From: Nitrospina sp.
Lineage (GTDB): Bacteria; Nitrospinota; Nitrospinia; Nitrospinales; VA-1
DNA length: 64,000 nt
Assembly (NCBI GenBank): GCA_018653085.1
Contig: JABIAY010000053.1
Location: forward strand, 1-64,000
Direction: 5' to 3'
The notes under the pieces are model-generated. The model saw nothing but the letters and a program-made list of their open reading frames with translations, did not search any database and had not been told where the DNA came from. A program made the position numbers and the translations under genes. Of the stretch, positions 24,051 to 31,357 are shown piece after piece (position 1 is the stretch's first letter; the number at the start of each line of letters is the position of its first letter).

Positions 24051-24671
24051 TCAAGACAGGCCGGGAAGAAGAACTTTTAATGCTTCGGCGATGATTCCTA
24101 TCGCCAGACTGCCCAGGAGCAGACCCATGACCTGAGTGATAAATTTGATTCCTGCCTTGCCCAGGATTTTTAAGATCCTGTTTGCGAGTTTTAAAGAGAC
24201 CCAAATTAGAATGCCTATCAGAACAAATTCTACAATAGATATTAGTTTAGCCGACCATAGGGTGAATTCGCTGGATTGAATGATCACGGAGCTTATGGCG
24301 GCGGGTCCAATGAAAAGGGGGAAAGTCATGGGCATAAAAGCAATATCCCCTTTAATATCCTCTTCCTCGGAAAATAAGTTAGAGATTTTGTTGTTTGTAA
24401 GCATGGTGAAGGCGATATAGACCAGGAAAATTCCGCCTATCAGTTTGAAAGCCGGAATTTGAATGCCGAAAAAAACCACAATATTTTTTCCGAATAAAAA
24501 AGACAGGGTCAGTAAAGCTACTGAAGCACAACAGGTTTTGAAAATTATCGTATTGTGCTCTTCATCGGTTTTGTTGGCGGTCAGGGAAATGTAAACAGGA
24601 AGGTTGCCAATGGGGTCAATAATGGCCAATAAAATCACAAAAGTTTTTATAAGTTCTGTGATGTCGGTCAT
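24051..24671 (-). CDS. MarC family integral membrane protein
   Basis: A 206-residue protein with six membrane helices. FVILLAIIDPIGNLPVYISLT (residues 11-31) and the repeat-related GPAAISSVIIQS (about 123-134) are MarC/UPF0056 signatures. Members were once linked to multiple antibiotic resistance, but their transport role is unresolved. GGAGGTGTG lies before the ATG. The family name is secure; the substrate is not. Confidence 0.92.
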   Translation of the reverse strand: MTDITELIKTFVILLAIIDPIGNLPVYISLTANKTDEEHNTIIFKTCCASVALLTLSFLFGKNIVVFFGIQIPAFKLIGGIFLVYIAFTMLTNNKISNLFSEEEDIKGDIAFMPMTFPLFIGPAAISSVIIQSSEFTLWSAKLISIVEFVLIGILIWVSLKLANRILKILGKAGIKFITQVMGLLLGSLAIGIIAEALKVLLPGLS

Positions 24672-24826
24672 TTTTTACACACCTCCACATTACTTTTTTT
24701 CTGCAATTTTTTTTATTTTACTTTGTTAATGATAAGCTTGATTTTGTGCATTGACAAAATTATATTTTGGTCTAGATTGTATCCGGTCAATGTGTTTGTC
24801 CTCGTAATTTTCCTGCAGAATTTTTT

Positions 24827-25075
24827 ATGCCCTCATTTGTTTATGGTTGCGAAGAATGTGCTACCGAACTGCGGTTCCTGGTTTCCTTTGCTTTGGATGA
24901 GAATATAGGTATTCATTGTCCCAAATGTAATGACGTGAAGAAGTTTAAACTGGAACGAGAAGGAAATGTGGGTGAGGACTGGTATTCAAATATTTTGATT
25001 AAAAACAAGAAACGGCGGGATGAAGATGGCCTTTACAAAAAATCCCCTGAGAGAGAGCAGATCCTTGCCAGTTGA
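24827..25075 (+). CDS. FmdB-like zinc-ribbon protein
   Basis: An 82-residue protein. MPSFVYGCEECATELRFLVSF resembles the start of FmdB-type putative regulatory proteins, and CPKC at about residues 32-35 completes a four-cysteine zinc site. The C-terminus is charged. The ribosome site is weak. Function is unknown; FmdB members are implicated in regulation only by association. Confidence 0.65.
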   Translation: MPSFVYGCEECATELRFLVSFALDENIGIHCPKCNDVKKFKLEREGNVGEDWYSNILIKNKKRRDEDGLYKKSPEREQILAS

Positions 25076-25084
25076 GAAAAGCCC

Positions 25085-25528
25085 TCAGTCGGCATTGGTG
25101 GTGGGATCATAGCTTTCCAGCCCAAACAGGTTCATGTAATAAGCGAATGTGTTTTTGACCGTAATAATACCCACCACCTTGCCTTGATCCGTGACGGTGA
25201 TATGTCGCGTATTGTGGTCCGTCATAAATTCCGCAGCTTCAAGAATATGATTATTATGGTCCAGGGTGTAAAGAGGTTGGCTCATGATCTCGGATACGAG
25301 AGTCGATAACGGGAGCCCGGCCCCTACCACCTTGCGTGTGAAATCCCTTTCCGTAATGATACCAACGTGATTTTCATTTTCAGTTATGAGAATGGCACTG
25401 GCATTTTCCGTATCCATTAAATGTGCGGCTTCCTGAATGGTGGTTTTCGCATCTACGCTGATGACGGGGGTGGTCATGAAATCCCCTAGTTTTTCTTTTG
25501 GGTGTTCAGATTGCGGAAATCCTGTCAT
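25085..25528 (-). CDS. Tandem CBS-domain protein
   Basis: The 147-residue protein is a single Bateman module of two CBS domains: MTTPVISVDAKTTIQEAAHLM, then MSQPLYTLDHNNHILEAAEFM. HVGIITERDFTRKVV and KVVGIITVKNTFAY are the matching domain ends. Such modules bind adenosine nucleotides and sense energy state. No effector domain is fused, so the partner is unknown. GGAGACTGCC precedes the ATG. Confidence 0.92.
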   Translation of the reverse strand: MTGFPQSEHPKEKLGDFMTTPVISVDAKTTIQEAAHLMDTENASAILITENENHVGIITERDFTRKVVGAGLPLSTLVSEIMSQPLYTLDHNNHILEAAEFMTDHNTRHITVTDQGKVVGIITVKNTFAYYMNLFGLESYDPTTNAD

Positions 25529-25600
25529 GGCAGTCTCCTGTGGTTTTTTTCAGAGGTTCCCTCAGAGGTTCCCCTTGTTGTCAAGATTTTCAAGTCCATT

Positions 25601-26314
25601 TTATCCCTTTTTGTGAGTGGCTTGCCAACTTTTATATAGCCAGGCCCATGTCAGGAAAATTCCCGCCCAGCCCAGGTAAAACATTATTTTTGATAGGCCC
25701 TGATCAACGCCCCATAAATCAAAGCGGTTGAATAGATTGCGCCAGTCGTGTGCCTCCAGATCCAATCCCCCGATCAGAGGAAGTTTTAAGAAGCGACCAT
25801 CTGCCATGTAAATACTCACATCAATAAAATTGCCGAAGAACCAAAGCAGGGCGAAGGCGGTTCCCGTTCGGTCTCTTTGATGAAAAAAGGATGCAAAGAC
25901 GACAAAAGGAATCAGGCATTGATTCAGGCTTCCTCCAAGAATAGCCAGGGTATCGTTGCCGAAAACCGCAAAGAGGGCGTGCCCCGCTTCATGGAACACG
26001 AGGTTTACATTATGTACCATGCCGGTAAATACAGACCAGCCTTCAATCAACGTTGTTTTGGGGAAAAAGATAATGTGCAGTAAAAATAAAAGCGAAAGAA
26101 AAATGAATGCAGGAGTCGTAACCGGTTTCCAGGGTCGGGTTAAAAAAGGAAACCATGTTTTTTCAGTCGGGCTTTTTTCTTCGATTTCAATATTGTTCTT
26201 ATTGCTGATTGTGTCCTGTCGATCCAAAGAGGCCTGGTATTTGGCAAAGATCAGCCCACAATGAGCACAGCTTTTTGCGTCGGGTTGCTCAAACTGGCAT
26301 TTAGGGCAAATCAT
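25601..26314 (-). CDS. Zinc-ribbon membrane protein with HEAGH motif (M50-like)
   Basis: The 237-residue protein begins MICPKCQFEQPDAKSCAHCG, a four-cysteine ribbon. A soluble linker with EEKSPTEKTW leads to about four membrane helices. VNLVFHEAGHALFAVFG (HEAGH at about residues 108-112) lies at a membrane boundary, as in M50 site-2-type proteases. An obvious NPDG motif is missing, so catalysis is uncertain. I chose the ATG at 26314; a longer in-frame start adds 52 residues that look non-coding. Confidence 0.75.
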   Translation of the reverse strand: MICPKCQFEQPDAKSCAHCGLIFAKYQASLDRQDTISNKNNIEIEEKSPTEKTWFPFLTRPWKPVTTPAFIFLSLLFLLHIIFFPKTTLIEGWSVFTGMVHNVNLVFHEAGHALFAVFGNDTLAILGGSLNQCLIPFVVFASFFHQRDRTGTAFALLWFFGNFIDVSIYMADGRFLKLPLIGGLDLEAHDWRNLFNRFDLWGVDQGLSKIMFYLGWAGIFLTWAWLYKSWQATHKKG

Positions 26315-26651
26315 TGTGAGCCTGGAGGAAAAGGTAAAAGTATAATACCAAGGATGACACCCTTTCACCGGTCCGGTTGAAAAAGAACTGGCTTTTAATA
26401 AGTACCTGTTATATAATGGCAAATACTGTAAGTGATTTAGCCGTCTAGAGAATGACAGGTGTATTGCCAAAACTACTGATTTTTGGTTGAGTAGCTCCCG
26501 GATCCTCGGTTGTCTGATTTATCTCCCCCGTTTTCTCATTTAAGCTCAAATCCTATTTTTATCAATTATAGCGTTCTCAAGCTTAGGTTTTGAGCTCGAT
26601 CTATCGGACTGGCCCACGTTCTGAGTCAGCCAAACAACCAAAAGGAAAAAT
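26315..26651. other. Intergenic region upstream of the RhlE-like helicase
   Basis: No gene seen in these 337 bp. It holds the divergent promoters, an ATATAATGG stretch near 26412 and the long inverted repeat listed separately. A gene upstream on the minus strand starts at 26314. Confidence 0.5.
26543..26596 (+). promoter_or_regulatory. Long stem-loop in the helicase 5' leader
   Basis: AGCTCAAATCCTA (26543-26555) and TAGGTTTTGAGCT (26584-26596) can pair with one mismatch around a 28-nt loop, 56 nt before the start codon. RNA-helicase messages often carry structured leaders for autoregulation; that role here is inference. Confidence 0.45.
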
Positions 26652-28004
26652 ATGTTAATGCAATCACCAACCGTGGGCTTTGATGCCCTCAACCTTATCG
26701 ACCCTATTTGCCGCGCTGTTCGTGATGAGGAGTATACCTCCCCCACACCGATTCAGCAGAAGGCTATTCCGCATCTTTTAGAAGGCCGGGATCTTTTAGG
26801 ATGCGCACAAACCGGAACAGGAAAAACGGCGGCCTTTGCCTTGCCTATATTACATCTCTTGTCAGAGGGAGATCAGGCTTCCGGATCCAAGAGCCCGCGC
26901 GCGCTGGTGCTCACACCCACCCGTGAACTGGCTTTGCAGATCAGTGACAGTTTTCGTGTTTATGGTCGCCACTTGAATTTAAAGCAGGCATTGGTGTTTG
27001 GCGGAGTGAGCCCGAAGCCACAAATTAATGCCTTGAGGCGGGGAGTAGATATTGTGATAGCCACCCCGGGCAGGCTGATCGACTTGTATAATCAGAGATG
27101 CCTGCGTCTGGATAAAATAGAGGTGCTTGTGCTCGACGAGGCCGATCGCATGCTGGATATGGGGTTCTTGCCTGACATCAGAAAAATTTACTCGATGACA
27201 CCCAAAAACCGCCAGTCTATGTTGTTTTCCGCCACGCTTCCTGATGATATCCTGCGCTTGACCAAGGATTTTCTCAGCGATCCGGTGCGGGTTTCTGTGA
27301 ATCCACCGGCCAGTACTGTGGAAAAAATAGATCAGCGGGTTTTGTTTGTGGATCGCGAGAACAAAGGAGCTTTGCTGGAATCTGTTCTTCAGGACGAGGA
27401 TATCGACAAAGTGCTGGTGTTCGCCCGTACCAAGCATGGCGCGAACCGAATTGTCAAGAACCTGGGAAAGGCCCGGATCAAGGCGGATGCGATACATGGT
27501 AATAAATCCCAGGCGGCGCGTATGGAAGCGTTGAAAAAGTTTCGTGCCGGAACACTCCAGGTGCTGGTGGCTACCGATATCGCATCGCGGGGTTTGGATG
27601 TCGATGGGATCACCCATGTCATCAATTATGAGCTTCCTAATGAGGCTGAAAGTTATGTTCACCGCATAGGAAGAACAGCAAGGGCGGGAGCGGTTGGCGT
27701 TGCCCTTTCTTTCTGCGATGCCGGGGAAAAGGGTTATCTGCGCCAGATTGAGAGCACCATCAACAGGACGGTAAGCGTTATAGATGACCATCCCTACCAT
27801 TCGGAGTCTATTGCCTCCAAACGAGTGAGTGCGAGTGGTGGTAAAGCCGGAGGAAAATTTTCATCCCGGCGTTATGGCAATCACACTACTGGGTCCAGAT
27901 CTTCCGGAGGCCCGGGGAAAAACCAAAATCGGAAAAAACATTTTTCGTCAAAACCCGGAAAGAGAACCCGGAGCCGTGCTCCCAGAGCAGTAGCGAGCCA
28001 CTAG
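26652..28004 (+). CDS. rhlE: DEAD-box ATP-dependent RNA helicase, RhlE type
   Basis: The 450-residue protein unwinds RNA, probably in ribosome assembly or mRNA turnover. Motifs run in order: TPIQQKAIP (Q motif), AQTGTGKTA (Walker A), PTRELALQI (Ia), TPGR (Ib), VLDEADRMLDMGF (II), FSATLP (III), LVATDIASRGLDVDG and HRIGRTARAG (VI). A basic, Gly/Ser/Arg-rich tail of about 65 residues follows, as in RhlE. AAGGAAAAAT precedes the ATG. The protein ends Ser-His-stop (CAC TAG). This stop lies in an extra copy of GCCACTA directly before a composite-repeat head. Confidence 0.93.
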   Translation: MLMQSPTVGFDALNLIDPICRAVRDEEYTSPTPIQQKAIPHLLEGRDLLGCAQTGTGKTAAFALPILHLLSEGDQASGSKSPRALVLTPTRELALQISDSFRVYGRHLNLKQALVFGGVSPKPQINALRRGVDIVIATPGRLIDLYNQRCLRLDKIEVLVLDEADRMLDMGFLPDIRKIYSMTPKNRQSMLFSATLPDDILRLTKDFLSDPVRVSVNPPASTVEKIDQRVLFVDRENKGALLESVLQDEDIDKVLVFARTKHGANRIVKNLGKARIKADAIHGNKSQAARMEALKKFRAGTLQVLVATDIASRGLDVDGITHVINYELPNEAESYVHRIGRTARAGAVGVALSFCDAGEKGYLRQIESTINRTVSVIDDHPYHSESIASKRVSASGGKAGGKFSSRRYGNHTTGSRSSGGPGKNQNRKKHFSSKPGKRTRSRAPRAVASH

Positions 28005-28185
28005 CCACTAGGCGTGGGGCCAGAGTGCCATCGCTTTATTTGGCGAGCAAAGAGTTGTCTCGGTTGAAAGAGCCATTGCTATCTGCCCCCCCTGCTAAGG
28101 GGCTAGGCACCGGCGAGCCGCCGGTGGCAACGAGCACGTGATATTTTTCCTTAGCCCTCATGCCCCGAAGGGGTACTGAGGGGCC
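27999..28185. repeat. Composite repeat at the helicase gene end
   Basis: The head (28005-28023) is preceded by a second GCCACTA that holds the helicase stop. A GTGCCATCGC spacer, GGCGAGCAAAGAGTTGTCTC module and GCCATTGCTATCTGCC tail follow. Beyond lie CCGGCGAGCCGCCGGTGGC and CCCCGAAGGGG hairpins, reaching to the start of the next gene. Confidence 0.88.
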
Positions 28186-28194
28186 ACGGACCTC

Positions 28195-28683
28195 ATGAAG
28201 TTTTCTCGCCCCCTGATCAAAGCGTTCCTGATTTTTCCAATGAATGTAATGGGGGTCATCCCTGCGTTTCTGATCTGGTGTTCGCGGCCCGGAGGAGTGC
28301 TGGAGCGTTTCCCATATAGTTTCAGTAATGTAAGATCTTTGGTAGCAATGTTGTTGATCGCAGTAGGAGCAGGGTTATGCTGGAAAACGGTTTCCCTGTT
28401 CACCGAGTATGGTGAAGGAACCCCGGCCCCGTTTGACCCGCCCAGAAAACTGGTAATCCGGGGGCCTTATGTTTATACGCGTAACCCCATGATGGTTGCA
28501 GTTTGCCTGGTGTTATCAGGAGAAGCCCTGCTTTTTGCCTCGGTTCCTTTAGGAATATGGTTCTTGATTTTTCTCGGCTTGTGCCTGATTCTCATTCCGC
28601 TTTGGGAGGAGCCGGATCTGGAAAAAAGATTCGGCGAATCTTACCGGCAATACAAACAAAAAGTCCCTCGCTGGCTCCACTAG
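28195..28683 (+). CDS. Isoprenylcysteine carboxyl methyltransferase-like membrane methyltransferase
   Basis: The 162-residue protein has about four membrane segments. The SAM-binding C-terminal signature GPYVYTRNPMMVAVCLVLSGEALLF (about residues 89-113) and EEPDLEKRFGESYRQYKQKVPRWLH are diagnostic of the ICMT/PEMT-like family. Bacterial members methylate small or lipid substrates that are seldom known. The first ATG is used; the ribosome site is poor. The last codons are CTC CAC TAG, with the stop in a variant composite repeat. Confidence 0.88.
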   Translation: MKFSRPLIKAFLIFPMNVMGVIPAFLIWCSRPGGVLERFPYSFSNVRSLVAMLLIAVGAGLCWKTVSLFTEYGEGTPAPFDPPRKLVIRGPYVYTRNPMMVAVCLVLSGEALLFASVPLGIWFLIFLGLCLILIPLWEEPDLEKRFGESYRQYKQKVPRWLH

Positions 28684-28790
28684 GCGCCGGCCAGCGTGAC
28701 GCTGGATTCAATTTGCAATTGTTTTATTTGGCTAGCAAGAGGTATAGACGGCTTGATGAGCTCTTGCCAGTTGCCCCTGCGGCTAGCAGT
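28677..28790. repeat. Composite repeat, variant head with hairpin
   Basis: CCACTAGGCGCCGGCCAGCG (28677-28696) merges into a CCAGCGTGACGCTGG hairpin. TTGGCTAGCAAGAGGTATAGACGGCTTGATGAG is a diverged second module. It sits between the ICMT-like gene and a 54-codon gene. Confidence 0.75.
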
Positions 28791-28798
28791 GGTTTTTT

Positions 28799-28963
28799 AT
28801 GAGTGATGATGAAGAAGAAAAATACGGTCTGATGGATTGGGTTGGAACTGCGATAGGTATCGTGGTTGCCGGATTCATCATTTTTATTTTGATCTGGCCT
28901 CTGATTGACCCTACGCCTGACAAGTCTTCTACGCTAAAAGAAAATATTCAAAAAATGAAATAA
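28799..28963 (+). CDS. Single-pass small membrane protein
   Basis: A 54-residue protein with an acidic N-terminus (MSDDEEEKYG), one membrane helix (about residues 16-34) and a short polar tail. There is no strong ribosome site. The composition and clear membrane segment suggest a real gene. Function unknown. Confidence 0.6.
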   Translation: MSDDEEEKYGLMDWVGTAIGIVVAGFIIFILIWPLIDPTPDKSSTLKENIQKMK

Positions 28964-28970
28964 GAGGTTC

Positions 28971-29687
28971 TCACTCGAATGGCGGCTGGGTTTTGCGCAG
29001 ATAGTCCTCATCTGTTAGATTCATTCTTCCTTTGATAAAGGCTTTTTTTCTTTCGGCTATGGCAATAGCCTGATCGTCATTTTTTTCTTTTCCCAGTCGT
29101 TTGGAGATTTCAATTTCCTTAATAGCATTTTTCCAATCCTTCAGTTCTTCGTATACGCTGATCAAATTCAGATGCGCCTGCATGTGGTTTGGGTTGATCG
29201 CGAGTACCTTCTGATAGTATTCGGCGGCTTCCTGATTTTTCTGGTGGTACCAGTATTCCAGAGCGATTTTAAAAAGAATTTCAGTGTCATTTGGTTGCAG
29301 AGGCTCGGCCTTTAAGAATTCTGCCACGGCCAGATCGTTGCGGGTCATTTTAGAATAGACATTCCCCAACCCCACTCGGGCCTGTAAATTTTTGGGTTCC
29401 ATCGCCAGGACCTTGTTGAAAGATTCGATCGCCTCTTGTCTTTGGTCCGCTTCATCGTAGACCAATCCCATCCGGATATAAGCGGGAACAAATTGAGTAT
29501 CCAACTCCAGTGCCTGGCGCAAAATATCAATGGCCTCGTCATAGGCTCCGATTCTTTGTTTATCAATAGCCATTTGAATCATGGTGTTGGGGTCGGAAGA
29601 CTCAATCGGTGTCTTAGTACTATCATCAGTTTCTCCGCAACCTGCTAACAAGAGACAGAGAAATATTGTTTTAAGGTTTAATGGCAT
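28971..29687 (-). CDS. TPR-repeat lipoprotein
   Basis: The 238-residue protein has a lipoprotein signal (FLCLLLAGC, lipobox Cys at about residue 17) and about five TPR units (DEAIDILRQALELDTQFVPAYIRMG, QEAIESFNKVLAMEPKNLQARVGLG, and similar). It is probably a periplasmic scaffold. The ATG at 29687 was chosen over an in-frame TTG two codons earlier. It converges with the 54-codon gene with an eight-base gap. Confidence 0.85.
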   Translation of the reverse strand: MPLNLKTIFLCLLLAGCGETDDSTKTPIESSDPNTMIQMAIDKQRIGAYDEAIDILRQALELDTQFVPAYIRMGLVYDEADQRQEAIESFNKVLAMEPKNLQARVGLGNVYSKMTRNDLAVAEFLKAEPLQPNDTEILFKIALEYWYHQKNQEAAEYYQKVLAINPNHMQAHLNLISVYEELKDWKNAIKEIEISKRLGKEKNDDQAIAIAERKKAFIKGRMNLTDEDYLRKTQPPFE

Positions 29688-29826
29688 ACGCAAATAATAC
29701 GAATCCTTTCCTTGGGAAAAATATCGAATAACAGAGATACTCTTTAATAATATCTCAAGGTCTAATATAATTATAGGACTTTATATGGGGTATAGCCCTC
29801 GACCAAAATAGTAACAGGAAAAAACA

Positions 29827-30063
29827 ATGTCGTATGAACTTCCATATACAGAGAATGCAGAGGGGAAATTTGCGGTTCCCTGCCAGATTAAACTTGCTCA
29901 AGATTGCGTGCAGTTGGGAGAATTTTGTGAAAGCAAGGCAGACGCACGTCACTGGGTTGAAGAAGAATGCTGGATTTTTTCCGGTGAGGGTTATTTGTGC
30001 GAACGCTGCCATGAGCAAGTTATGCGTAACATCGCAAAACTATCAACAAAAAAAATGAACTAA
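29827..30063 (+). CDS. Small cysteine-containing hypothetical protein
   Basis: A 78-residue protein with CQ, CV and CE positions early and CERCHEQV near the end, a possible metal site. AACAGGAAAAAACA precedes the ATG. No family recognised. The stop is followed at once by a composite repeat whose head reads CGCTAGGCGCGGGGCCAG. Confidence 0.6.
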   Translation: MSYELPYTENAEGKFAVPCQIKLAQDCVQLGEFCESKADARHWVEEECWIFSGEGYLCERCHEQVMRNIAKLSTKKMN

Positions 30064-30222
30064 CCGCTAGGCGCGGGGCCAGCGTGCCATCGCTTTCTCT
30101 GGCGAGCAAAGAGTTGTCTCGGTTTGACGAGGTCTTGCCCTCTGCCTCCCTCGCTAGAGGGTGGCTAGTAACAAGCTATCTCGGCTTAATGAGTTCTTGC
30201 AACATTTCCTCCCACGAGAGTG
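30063..30222. repeat. Composite repeat with a second partial module
   Basis: A variant head (30065-30082), CGTGCCATCGC spacer and GGCGAGCAAAGAGTTGTCTC module are followed by CCCTCGCTAGAGGG. A second partial module, AACAAGCTATCTCGGCTTAA, comes next, then CCTCCCACGAGAGTGGG. It fills the gap up to the DUF389 gene. Confidence 0.85.
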
Positions 30223-30238
30223 GGTATAATGGAATTCT
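30223..30238 (+). promoter_or_regulatory. TATAAT box placed eight bases before the DUF389 start
   Basis: GGTATAATGGAATTCT ends directly at the ATG at 30239. With a -10 box here, transcription would begin at or next to the start codon, giving a leaderless message. No matching -35 box is evident. Speculative. Confidence 0.3.
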
Positions 30239-31228
30239 ATGAAACTGATTGAAGTGATCACGGATGCTCAGAACCTCAAGCCGGTTACCAGCATCGCTGA
30301 ACAGCACAACTCCGAGATCAACTGGGTAGGTTCTGCGGATGAGCAGGGCCGACAGTTGATCCGTATCCTTGTCAGTGACGAGGATCGACAGTCGGTGCTG
30401 GATGCTCTGCAGGGTTTGTTGGGGGAGACTTCAAAGATTCTCGTTTTATCGCTGGAAGCCGTGCTTCCGAGAAAAGAGCCCGACCCTTCTGATAAGGAAA
30501 CAAATGAAGCGGTGACTACCACCCGTGAAGAGCTCTATAGCGAAATAGAAAAAAACGCGAGACTCGACTCCACCTATCTGTTATTGGTATTTTTATCTAC
30601 CATAGTGGTGGCAATTGGTTTGATTGAGGACAATGTCGCAGTGGTGATTGGTGCCATGGTCATCGCTCCTCTTCTGGGTCCCAATATTGCGCTTGCCCTG
30701 GGTGCCGCATTGGGCGATATGCCGCTGATGTGGAAAGCGATCAAAACCACCCTGGCGGGAATTGCATTGGCATTATTTCTTTCAGTGATCCTCGGAATTT
30801 TTTATCCCCTCAATTTAGACAGCCATGAATTAATGGCTCGTACCGATGTGGGCTTGGACTCAGTTGTTTTGGCGCTGGCTTCCGGAGCCGCCGCTGTGAT
30901 TTCGCTGACAACGGGCCTTGCGAGTGTGCTGGTCGGGGTGATGGTCGCTGTGGCCTTATTGCCTCCTACTGCTACCCTTGGAATCATGTTGGGTTCGGGG
31001 CAGGTAAAACTTGCTGTAGGGGCCGCTTTGTTACTGGCTGTGAATATTGTGTGCGTAAACCTGGCGGCAAAGATTGTGTTCTGGATCCGTGGTGTTAAAC
31101 CACGTAGTTGGCTGGAAAAACAAAAAGCCAACCAGTCCATGGTGACTTATCTGGTCATCTGGGTTCTTTCCCTTACGTTTCTTTTAGTGGTGATTTTTAT
31201 TCGCAAAGGATTACTGAAAGGTTTCTGA
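30239..31228 (+). CDS. DUF389 / TIGR00341 family membrane protein
   Basis: The 329-residue protein has an N-terminal soluble ferredoxin-like domain (~100 residues, starting MKLIEVITDAQNLKPVTSIA), then about six membrane helices. LIEDNVAVVIGAMVIAPLLGPNIALALGAALGD (about residues 127-159) is the family core. GLASVLVGVMVAVALLPPTATLGIMLG follows in the second half. The function of this family is unknown; transport is suggested by topology. It precedes the antiporter by 130 bp on the same strand. Confidence 0.88.
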   Translation: MKLIEVITDAQNLKPVTSIAEQHNSEINWVGSADEQGRQLIRILVSDEDRQSVLDALQGLLGETSKILVLSLEAVLPRKEPDPSDKETNEAVTTTREELYSEIEKNARLDSTYLLLVFLSTIVVAIGLIEDNVAVVIGAMVIAPLLGPNIALALGAALGDMPLMWKAIKTTLAGIALALFLSVILGIFYPLNLDSHELMARTDVGLDSVVLALASGAAAVISLTTGLASVLVGVMVAVALLPPTATLGIMLGSGQVKLAVGAALLLAVNIVCVNLAAKIVFWIRGVKPRSWLEKQKANQSMVTYLVIWVLSLTFLLVVIFIRKGLLKGF

Positions 31229-31259
31229 GAAAGCAGAAAAAGAGCAGGCAATGATTTGC

Positions 31260-31313
31260 ATGGAATATTTTGAACCACACCAACTCTTATAGATAGACAG
31301 CAAATTTTTTTGC
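31260..31313 (+). promoter_or_regulatory. Conserved leader/promoter element, copy 1 (antiporter)
   Basis: ATGGAATATTTTGAACC, then CCAACTCTTATAGATA and a AAATTTTTTT run. About four in five bases match the copy at 34131-34186 upstream of the DUF1538 operon. TTATAGATA may contain a -10 box. The matching gene ends in neither case explain the similarity. Confidence 0.65.
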
Positions 31314-31357
31314 CGATGGTGGGCTCCGCAAATCCAGTCAAATAAGAGGGAGATCCC

